Positions 20,695 through 26,440 of a stretch of 26,440 nt of DNA are shown here, in pieces. Each line of letters starts with the position of its first letter. The stretch's first letter is position 1. The stretch is from Microcaldota archaeon (lineage in GTDB: Archaea > Iainarchaeota > Iainarchaeia > JAADDC01). Position numbers and translations under genes: made by a program. Location of the stretch: NCBI GenBank assembly GCA_027043825.1, contig JALUER010000090.1, positions 1-26,440 of the forward strand, in the 5' to 3' direction. Below the pieces are notes generated by a model. It had not been told where the DNA came from, made no database searches, and saw nothing but the letters and a program-made list of their open reading frames with translations.

Positions 20695-21601
20695 ACCCGT
20701 ACCTATCCACAATACCCCTTACCGTATCGTAGATGATGTCTATGAACCCCTTTACGGTCTCCCCGTAGTTGGTAAACCTGATCACTGGGACACCCCTCTT
20801 CTTGGCTTCCCTGACGAGGAAGTCGTGAACCTCCCTTATGAGCCTAAACTCCTCTTCCCTCCTCCGAGGGTCTCTACCAACGTCCTTGAGTTCTGCTCTC
20901 CTTGACTTCACGAATATGAAGGCCCTGTGTACTTCGTAGGGAACTTCTATCACAGCAAACGCGACGTTCTCTCCCGTCACGACCCCCGGAAGTAGGTGAA
21001 CACCCTCCACCAGGGCATTGGCCCCTTCCCTGTTCAGCCGTTCTAACAGCGGCTTTACTCCCTTTTCCACGACCCAGAGGGACTGGTCCAGGTAGCCGTA
21101 GATGTTCATGGACTGCTCCCCGAAGAGTGCTCGCAGTCTCTCCACGTCCTCATCCGTCAAGTAGTCCTTGGCTTCCCAGGTGTGAACCATTACCGTGGGT
21201 TTCGGGTGCGTGGTTCGGACGAGCTGACGAATACTGTCTGTAGAGTAGATCCTCGTTATGGCAAAACGTCCTATTATGTCCGTGGCTACTATGCTCTTTC
21301 CCGTCCCTGATGCTCCGGAGATGAGCATGATGAGGGGCCTATCGTACTCACCCGACCTCCTTAGCTCCCTGTACTTTTCCCACACCCTATAGCGGTCTTC
21401 CACACCATAGGGAGAGAGGAGATCCTCCACAATGGAAACCAGCTCCTCCCTCTCCACAACCCCTCCCATGGTTCTTATTCTCTCCTTTACCTCCTCGATA
21501 ACGGCGTCAATTATCCGGGGAGGGAGCCCGGTGATGGCTATGGAGGACCGAAGGGCCTGATCCACGAAGGGTGTCCTCACGCCGTCGTATATGATCCACA
21601 T
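20693..21601 (-). CDS. pgk2: 2-Phosphoglycerate kinase
   Basis: 302 residues. The enzyme phosphorylates 2-phosphoglycerate to 2,3-bisphosphoglycerate, the precursor of cyclic 2,3-diphosphoglycerate, a solute of heat-adapted methanogens. The N-terminal approximately 65 residues (IIYDGVRTPFVDQALRSSI ... EELVSIVEDLL) look like an ATP-cone module, as in known archaeal homologues. A P-loop kinase domain follows, with SGASGTGKS (95-103) then RIYSTDSIRQLVRT, and EGVHLLPG later. ATG 21601 is 26 bases from a TATA box, so leaderless. No cyclase gene is nearby. Related proteins occur in non-methanogens, so the solute inference is tentative. Confidence 0.85.
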   Translation of the reverse strand: MWIIYDGVRTPFVDQALRSSIAITGLPPRIIDAVIEEVKERIRTMGGVVEREELVSIVEDLLSPYGVEDRYRVWEKYRELRRSGEYDRPLIMLISGASGTGKSIVATDIIGRFAITRIYSTDSIRQLVRTTHPKPTVMVHTWEAKDYLTDEDVERLRALFGEQSMNIYGYLDQSLWVVEKGVKPLLERLNREGANALVEGVHLLPGVVTGENVAFAVIEVPYEVHRAFIFVKSRRAELKDVGRDPRRREEEFRLIREVHDFLVREAKKRGVPVIRFTNYGETVKGFIDIIYDTVRGIVDRYG

Positions 21602-21622
21602 ATCGAAAGAATCTGCTTGCAG

Positions 21623-21630
21623 CTTATTAG
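21623..21630. promoter_or_regulatory. Shared TATA element of divergent pgk2 and ABC exporter genes
   Basis: CTTATTAG on the plus strand reads CTAATAAG on the minus strand. It is centred about 26 bases before pgk2 ATG 21601 and 28 bases before ABC ATG 21655. No second A/T-rich box is present in the 53-base gap, so one element seems to serve both directions. Confidence 0.6.
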
Positions 21631-21654
21631 TACTTTCGGGGGATCCTTTGGTTG

Positions 21655-22587
21655 ATGGAAGAAGTAATAGTGGTGGAAAACCTCAAGAAGGTCTACCGGA
21701 AGACCAAGAGGACGTTCCTCATCTTTCCGGGCGAAACAGAGGTATTAGAGGCCCTCAAGGGAGTAAGCTTCACGGTAAAAAGGGGCGAAGTGGTGGGCTA
21801 CCTTGGGCCCAACGGGAGCGGGAAGAGCACTACCATAAAGATCCTTTCCGGTGTCCTCCACCCCGACGAGGGAGAGGTATCTGTTTTGGGGTTTACGCCC
21901 TGGGAGAGGAGGCGGGAGTTCCTGGAAAGTATAGGGGTGATGTTTGGCCATAGAACCTTCCTTTTCTGGGAAATCCCCGTCATAGACACCTTTCTCTTTT
22001 ACAAGGAGGCCTATGGTATGGACAAAGAGACCTTTTGGGAAAGGGTTGGCCGGCTCTCGGAGATACTAAGCATCGAGGAGTATTTGGAAAAGCCTGCCAG
22101 GGAACTGTCTCTTGGCGAACGAATCCGTTGCGAGTTGGCACTAACCCTTCTCCACGACCCGGACGTCGTGCTCCTCGATGAACCCTTCTTGGGCATGGAC
22201 GTGTGGACGCGGGAGAAGATAAGGGCCTTCTTAAAGGAGGTCGGGAGGGAGGGAAAGACCGTGCTCCTTTCTTCCCACCAGTTGGAGGACGTGGAGGAGA
22301 TCGTGGAAAGGGTGGTCTTGCTGGACAGGGGAAAGATCGTTTTCGATGGGGGACTGGACGATCTGAAACAAGTGGTAGGGTGGAAGAGGGTCCTGGTTAC
22401 CTTTTCTTCTCCTCCTGGACCGTTGCCCTATGTAGTCCGCTCTGTCGGGAGCACAGCAGAGCTCCGGGTGCCGAGGGAGGAGGTTAGCTCCGTGGTGAGA
22501 GAGCTCCTGGAGAAGGATGTGGTGGATCTTACCGTGGAGGAGCCAGACCTGGAAGAGGTGCTCAAGCATGTCGTTCCGGGCGCTTAG
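21655..22587 (+). CDS. ABC transporter ATP-binding protein (COG4586-type exporter)
   Basis: 310 residues from ATG 21655; the preceding TTG at 21652 is in frame but the TATA spacing favours ATG. Walker A is GPNGSGKS (51-58), the signature is LSLGER in place of LSGGQ, Walker B is DVVLLDEP, and the switch histidine is in SSHQLEDVEEI. The segments IFPGETEVLEALKGVSF before the P-loop and GFTPWERRREFLESIGVMFG after it mark the COG4586 group. A C-terminal domain (about 235-310) follows. It overlaps the first permease gene by 20 bases; substrate unknown. Confidence 0.92.
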   Translation: MEEVIVVENLKKVYRKTKRTFLIFPGETEVLEALKGVSFTVKRGEVVGYLGPNGSGKSTTIKILSGVLHPDEGEVSVLGFTPWERRREFLESIGVMFGHRTFLFWEIPVIDTFLFYKEAYGMDKETFWERVGRLSEILSIEEYLEKPARELSLGERIRCELALTLLHDPDVVLLDEPFLGMDVWTREKIRAFLKEVGREGKTVLLSSHQLEDVEEIVERVVLLDRGKIVFDGGLDDLKQVVGWKRVLVTFSSPPGPLPYVVRSVGSTAELRVPREEVSSVVRELLEKDVVDLTVEEPDLEEVLKHVVPGA

Positions 22588-23311
22588 TTATATCCTGGTC
22601 GGGCTCAAGAGGTACAAGACCTTCCCCCTCGACGTGCTCATCGATGCCCTCAAGGGGCCCGTTCTACTCCTCATCATCCCCTCCCTTTGGTATGGTATAG
22701 GGGCCGTGGGATCCTTTTCCCTTCGGGAGCTCTTCCTCTACACGGCGGCTTCCCACCTCCTCGTGCTCCTACCCATCTACGTGAGCTTCCCCGTCGCCAA
22801 CATGATAAGGACAGGGTTCCTCCCGTCTCTCCTTACGAAGCCTGTAAACCTCTCGTCCTACCTCTTCCTCAGAAACCTGGGATCTACATTCGTTTCCCTC
22901 GTTTCTTCTTTACTGGTGTTCGCGGTGATATACAAGGTTTACGGCGGTGTAAATATTGCTTTGTTCTTCTTGGGCCTTTCTCTGGCGGTGGTGTTCTACC
23001 TGCTCCTTGGCCAGATAATAGGTTACCTTGCTACCTGGTTCTACACCATCTGGGGGTTCCAGAGCATTCTCGTTTACCTTCCCTCCCTCCTTTTCGGAGG
23101 GTCTTTGGTGCCCCTTGACCTCCTACCCTCCTGGCTCGTGGACGTCGCCTCCTTCTTGCCCTGGAAGAGTCTCCACTACGACGTGGCCATGATAGTGCTT
23201 GGTAGAAGTCCCAACTTCTTACCCCTCCTTCTCTGGATCGCGTTCCTCGCTGTCTTGGAGAGGATAGTCTTCCACGTTGCGTCCAAGAGGTGGGAGTCGT
23301 GGGGTGGATAG
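22568..23311 (+). CDS. ABC-2 type permease, first subunit
   Basis: 247 residues from ATG 22568 (MSFRALSYILVGLKRYKTFP); the frame is open further upstream but that part lies in the ATPase gene. About six membrane helices follow a cytoplasmic amphipathic start. FSLRELFLYTAASHLLVLLP, LSSYLFLRNLGSTFVSLVSS and LLGQIIGYLATWFYTIWGFQ are typical of the permeases paired with COG4586 ATPases. The 20-base overlap with the ATPase and 22-base overlap with the next permease indicate one transcript and a heterodimeric membrane part. Confidence 0.88.
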   Translation: MSFRALSYILVGLKRYKTFPLDVLIDALKGPVLLLIIPSLWYGIGAVGSFSLRELFLYTAASHLLVLLPIYVSFPVANMIRTGFLPSLLTKPVNLSSYLFLRNLGSTFVSLVSSLLVFAVIYKVYGGVNIALFFLGLSLAVVFYLLLGQIIGYLATWFYTIWGFQSILVYLPSLLFGGSLVPLDLLPSWLVDVASFLPWKSLHYDVAMIVLGRSPNFLPLLLWIAFLAVLERIVFHVASKRWESWGG

Positions 23312-24042
23312 GGGCCCTCTGGAGAATCCTCAGGGACAAGGTAAAGGCAGGGTACCTCGACCTTATCTTTGAACTAACCTGGACAGCCCTTTCCATCTTC
23401 ACGGTGCTCGTCCTGTGGAATTCCGTTGTATCGAAGGTTCCCACCGGCTGGTCTACGGATATGGTTCTCTCCTTTGCCATCTTCCTCGAGCTCTACTACA
23501 TAGTAAGATCTTATATCCGTGACATGGCCTGGCTTTACCACGATTACTTCTTGGACGGGATATTTGAGCCCTTTTTGAAGCCACACCCCTACCTTTACGG
23601 CATACTCAGGAGGAACGACGGTGGGTACATCCTCGCTACCCTTATAAAGGCGCCCCTGCTGCTCTTGGCCGTCGTCCTCCTTTCTCCGAAGTGGTGGCTT
23701 GGCTTAATTGCTTTCGTCCTGGGCCTGCTATTCTACACGGGGTTTGAGCTGTTTGTGGTCGGGATATCTCTCCTATTCTTGGAAAGCGGCCGTCTGTGGA
23801 ACCTTTTCTACTCTTTTCTGGGGTACTTGGTGGAGATCCCTGCGGACTTCTACCGTGGGGCAGTCCGCTTATTCGTTACGGTGTTTCTGCCGGTGTATTT
23901 TTCTGCGACGTTTCCGGCCAAGGCTGTCTTCGGTGTGGTGGACGACTTCCCCTTGCTCCTTCTTCTCTCCGTGCTGTGGCTTGCCCTCGGCTGGGGAGTA
24001 GTAAAAAGAGCCACCATAACGGTCCAGGCCTATGGGGGATAG
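23290..24042 (+). CDS. ABC-2 type permease, second subunit (COG3694-like)
   Basis: 250 residues from GTG 23290. About six hydrophobic helices, with LIFELTWTALSIFTVLVLWN, FAIFLELYYIVRSYIRDMAW and IFEPFLKPHPYLYGILRR. The D-x-x-x-G-x-x-x-x-x-L-x-K/H-P-x motif after the second helix recalls the sibling permease in this transporter type (LPSLLTKPVNL in the first subunit), so the two are probably homologous. It closes the three-gene exporter operon; a new TATA box lies just after its stop. Confidence 0.86.
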   Translation: MGVVGWIGALWRILRDKVKAGYLDLIFELTWTALSIFTVLVLWNSVVSKVPTGWSTDMVLSFAIFLELYYIVRSYIRDMAWLYHDYFLDGIFEPFLKPHPYLYGILRRNDGGYILATLIKAPLLLLAVVLLSPKWWLGLIAFVLGLLFYTGFELFVVGISLLFLESGRLWNLFYSFLGYLVEIPADFYRGAVRLFVTVFLPVYFSATFPAKAVFGVVDDFPLLLLLSVLWLALGWGVVKRATITVQAYGG

Positions 24043-24046
24043 AAGG

Positions 24047-24054
24047 TTTAAATA
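24047..24054 (+). promoter_or_regulatory. TATA box for the glycoside-hydrolase-like gene
   Basis: TTTAAATA, preceded by an AGAAGG purine stretch that may be a BRE. It is centred 26 bases before GTG 24076 and supports that start over the in-frame TTG at 24067. Confidence 0.62.
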
Positions 24055-24075
24055 CAGGTCGAATTATTGGGTGTT

Positions 24076-26205
24076 GTGGAGTGGTGGAAGAAGCCACTGC
24101 GCATCGTCCAGTTCAACATAGAAGACCGTTACGGGACTCCCCTCCTCGGCGTGAACTCGGAGGACGTGGTGAAGCTGGCTGAGGAGTTGGGGGCGGATCT
24201 CCTCGTCATCTTCGCCCGGGACCCCTGGGGGAGGGCCTTTTACAGGGGCTCCAAGGTCCATCCGGCCCATCCCCAGATGAGGGAGGACTTCGTGAGGAAC
24301 GTGGTGCGCCTCGCCCACGAGAAGGGCATAAAGGTGGCCCTCATGGTGGGCCACACGGCAGACCAGTACTACTTCTTCAAGCACACTGACTGGGCCCAGG
24401 TCAACCATAGGGGGGAGTACGTCCACCTGGAGCACATCCCGGCGGACGAGGAGAGGAGGATAGTGCCCGATTGGCCCCAGATGTGCATTAACTCCCCCTT
24501 CCTCGACGTCATAAAGGAGGAAATACGGGAAGCCAAGGAGATGGGAGCCGACGTGATTTTCCTCGATTCCTTCCGCTACCAGCCCGACCTCGAGAGGGCC
24601 TGTTTCTGTAAGTACTGCCGGGAGAAGTTCAGGAGGGACACGGGGTACGAGATGATCACGGAGCCCCTCTGGCACGACTCCCGGTGGAGAACCCAGTGGG
24701 AGTGGAGGTACGACACCACGGTGGAGCGGCTCGCCGAGCTGAAGGAGGTGGCCGGGGAGGTGCCCCTCATGTACAACTCCCACCCGGCCGGCTGGTCGGG
24801 CCGGATGAACCGGGTAGCCGAGCGGGCCCGGGCCGTGGTGGACTTCGTCTTCGCGGAGGCCTCCGAGACGGACCACCAACCCCCCGGCTTCATCTCCGAG
24901 ATCGTGAAACTAACTCGAGCCCTGTCCAAGAGGCCCACTGCTGCCTCCCGCAACTACTTCCACCTCTACAGGACCACAGCCCCCACCACCCCCGTAGCCA
25001 TCCGCCAGGGGTTAAGAGAATCCATGGTGGCAGGCGGCAACATCTGGATCCTCTTCTTTGGCAACGAGTTCTACCACAACGGGGTGAGGGTCCCCGCCGT
25101 CAAGGAGGTCTTTGAGGAGCACAGGAAGCTGGAGGAGTACCTGGAGGCGGAGCCCTCCCGGCACATCGGCATCCTCTTCTCCGGCTCCACAATGGACCAC
25201 TACGGTAGGGAACACCCCTACGGCTACGTGGACGAGGTGAGGGGCTTCTACTACGCCCTACAGCACCTCCACTACCCCGTCGAGTTCATCTCCGGGGCGG
25301 ATCCCTACGAGGTGAGGGACTACTCCCTCGTCGTCCTCCCCAACGTGGTCTGCGTCTCCAGGGAGCTGGAGAGGGAGGTCAGGGCCTACGTCTCGGAAGG
25401 AGGGAGGGTCGTCTCCACCTTCCTCACCTCTGCCTGGCCCGAGTGCATAAAGGAGCACGGGCTCTCCCTCTCCGACGTCTTCGGCGTGAGGCTCAAGGGA
25501 CTTTATCGCGTGCCGTGGAGCTACGTCGTCCTTCCCGAGTTCGGCATAGACTTCCCCGTGGTAATGGGGGACATGAGCTACGATTTTCGGAAGCGGAGGA
25601 CGGAGTACAGGATGGCCTGGCACACCATGATTGAAGCAGAGGGGAAGGGGTACGGGAGAGTGGGGCTCATATCCCAGTGGAGCGGCCCCGAGTACACCCT
25701 TGGCAGATCTCCACCGCCCCTGGGCGTCCTCCTGGACATGCCCTTCGCCGTGGAGAACAGCTACGGGGAGGGAAGGAGCCTCTACTTCACGGGTCAAATC
25801 GGAAGGCACTACTGGAGGACGGGCCTGCCCGTCTTCAGGAAGATGATAGAAGAGGCCGTGAAACGGCTCACCCCGAGACCGGAAGTCTCCGTGGACGCCC
25901 CCGAGACGGTGCAGGTGGAGTACAGGAAGGACGGGGAGCGCTGGGTCATCCACCTCCTCAACCACACCTACAATCAGCGGATCATATCCACTTCCATCGG
26001 GAAGTCCAAGCACCCCCTCCCTCCGTTCTCTTCTACAGGAACCGTCCACCCCGTCCGGGAGGTCATCCCCGTCGATGTGACGGTGAAGTTGCCGCCCGGC
26101 CGTTGGAAGGTATACCTACCCCTCCGGGAGAGGCGCCTGGAGGTGGAGGGACAGGTGAGCCTCCGGGTGGGCGAGTACGAGGTGCTCGTCATGGATCCCC
26201 TTTAA
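24076..26205 (+). CDS. Glycoside-hydrolase-like TIM-barrel protein with beta-galactosidase trimerisation-like domain
   Basis: 709 residues from GTG 24076 (TTG 24067 would add three). No signal peptide, so probably cytoplasmic. Residues about 8-330 look like a TIM barrel of the hypothetical glycosyl hydrolase type (GHL6/GH42-like): DRYGTPLLG, GIKVALMVGHTADQYYF, GADVIFLDSFRYQPDLERAC followed by CFCKYCREKF, and later VDFVFAEASETDHQPPGF. Residues about 375-560 match a beta-galactosidase trimerisation fold: RHIGILFSGSTMDHYGRE, YALQHLHYPVEFISGADPYE and LVVLPNVVCVSRELEREV, then EGGRVVSTF. A beta-rich C-terminal domain with WVIHLLNHTYNQ ends it. Acid residues D (LDSF) and E (FAEAS) are plausible catalysts. 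Substrate unknown. Confidence 0.8.
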   Translation: MEWWKKPLRIVQFNIEDRYGTPLLGVNSEDVVKLAEELGADLLVIFARDPWGRAFYRGSKVHPAHPQMREDFVRNVVRLAHEKGIKVALMVGHTADQYYFFKHTDWAQVNHRGEYVHLEHIPADEERRIVPDWPQMCINSPFLDVIKEEIREAKEMGADVIFLDSFRYQPDLERACFCKYCREKFRRDTGYEMITEPLWHDSRWRTQWEWRYDTTVERLAELKEVAGEVPLMYNSHPAGWSGRMNRVAERARAVVDFVFAEASETDHQPPGFISEIVKLTRALSKRPTAASRNYFHLYRTTAPTTPVAIRQGLRESMVAGGNIWILFFGNEFYHNGVRVPAVKEVFEEHRKLEEYLEAEPSRHIGILFSGSTMDHYGREHPYGYVDEVRGFYYALQHLHYPVEFISGADPYEVRDYSLVVLPNVVCVSRELEREVRAYVSEGGRVVSTFLTSAWPECIKEHGLSLSDVFGVRLKGLYRVPWSYVVLPEFGIDFPVVMGDMSYDFRKRRTEYRMAWHTMIEAEGKGYGRVGLISQWSGPEYTLGRSPPPLGVLLDMPFAVENSYGEGRSLYFTGQIGRHYWRTGLPVFRKMIEEAVKRLTPRPEVSVDAPETVQVEYRKDGERWVIHLLNHTYNQRIISTSIGKSKHPLPPFSSTGTVHPVREVIPVDVTVKLPPGRWKVYLPLRERRLEVEGQVSLRVGEYEVLVMDPL

Positions 26206-26206
26206 C
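26200..26206 (+). promoter_or_regulatory. TATA-like box for proS
   Basis: CTTTAAC overlaps the TAA of the preceding gene and is centred 27 bases before ATG 26230. The pyrimidine-rich run after it (CCCTTTTCTCCCTTCCTT) may also terminate the upstream transcript. Confidence 0.45.
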
Positions 26207-26229
26207 CCTTTTCTCCCTTCCTTAATGCC

Positions 26230-26440
26230 ATGGCGGAAGAGCTCGGTGTAGGCGCCCGTAAGGAAGAAGACTTCTCCACCTGGTACCTGGAGGTCGTGAG
26301 GAAGGGGGGCTTCGCGGATCAGAGGACCCCCATAAAGGGATGTGACGTTTTCATGCCATGGGGGTACGGGATATGGGAAAACATACAGGCCATCGCCGAC
26401 CCCATGTTCAAGGAGAGGGGCGTGAAGAACGCCTACTTTC
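26230..26440 (+). CDS. proS: Prolyl-tRNA synthetase (N-terminal part; 3' end outside window)
   Basis: 70 residues are visible before the window ends in frame. They begin MAEELGVGARKEEDFSTWYL and contain VVRKGGFADQRTPIKGCDVF and PWGYGIWENIQ, then FKERGVKNAYF. K-x-E-x-F-S-x-W-Y, the P-I/V-K-G-C block and the R/W-P-x-G-Y-x-I-W-E-N-I-Q class II motif 1 region are characteristic of the archaeal/eukaryotic-type ProRS. The full protein is normally about 480 residues. It charges tRNA-Pro; a tRNA-Pro gene lies 9 kb upstream, which I regard as coincidence. Confidence 0.94.
   Translation, partial: MAEELGVGARKEEDFSTWYLEVVRKGGFADQRTPIKGCDVFMPWGYGIWENIQAIADPMFKERGVKNAYF

Noticed and set aside
24067..24075. 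TTG 24067 as start of the glycoside-hydrolase-like gene
   Set aside because: The TATA box spacing favours GTG 24076; the difference is only three residues and cannot be settled without start mapping.

Overview
This window is archaeal and essentially all coding. The evidence is ribosomal proteins S19e, L39e, L31e and LX/L18Ae, aIF6, PDCD5, archaeal-type SRP54/FtsY, Pus10 and TrmY. The ether-lipid enzymes glycerol-1-phosphate dehydrogenase and geranylgeranylglyceryl phosphate synthase are also present, as are DNA polymerase D relatives and a 2-phosphoglycerate kinase. TATA boxes sit about 26 bases upstream of many start codons, so leaderless transcripts look common. GC-rich codon use with heavy AGG/AAG, and a possible cyclic-2,3-diphosphoglycerate enzyme, suggest a thermophile of euryarchaeal affinity. 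I cannot name the genus.

Layout. (1) 1-3154, +: tail of a UPF0147 gene, then two overlapping genes that look like both subunits of DNA polymerase D after loss of catalysis: a DP1 without phosphodiesterase residues and a 572-residue shortened DP2 without the polymerase aspartates. (2) 3211-6049, +: the two first steps of archaeal phospholipid synthesis (egsA, GGGP synthase), then rtcA. (3) 12926-6009, -: a tightly packed run of 12 genes, rps19e-pdcd5-rpl39e-rpl31e-tif6-rpl18a-pfdA-ftsY-srp54-trmY-pus10-prepilin peptidase, joining ribosome biogenesis, protein targeting and tRNA T-loop modification. (4) 16609-12999, -: a four-gene cassette of a helical protein, an SPFH protein with a C-terminal zinc ribbon, and two paralogous zinc-ribbon membrane proteins. 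(5) A half-size EamA transporter, then tRNA-Pro(CGG) and tRNA-Thr(GGT), which bracket an AP-endonuclease-like TIM-barrel gene and an SF2 helicase gene. Both tRNAs carry a partial duplicate of their own 3' end, strings of hairpins and a shared 69-nt element. (6) 20216-24042: a pilin-like protein and 2-phosphoglycerate kinase (-), divergent from a three-gene ABC exporter (+). (7) 24076-26440, +: a large glycoside-hydrolase-like protein and the start of prolyl-tRNA synthetase.

The best candidates for undescribed biology are the catalytically dead but apparently maintained polymerase D pair, the tRNA-targeted hairpin element with identical breakpoints in two tRNA genes, and the SPFH/zinc-ribbon membrane cassette.
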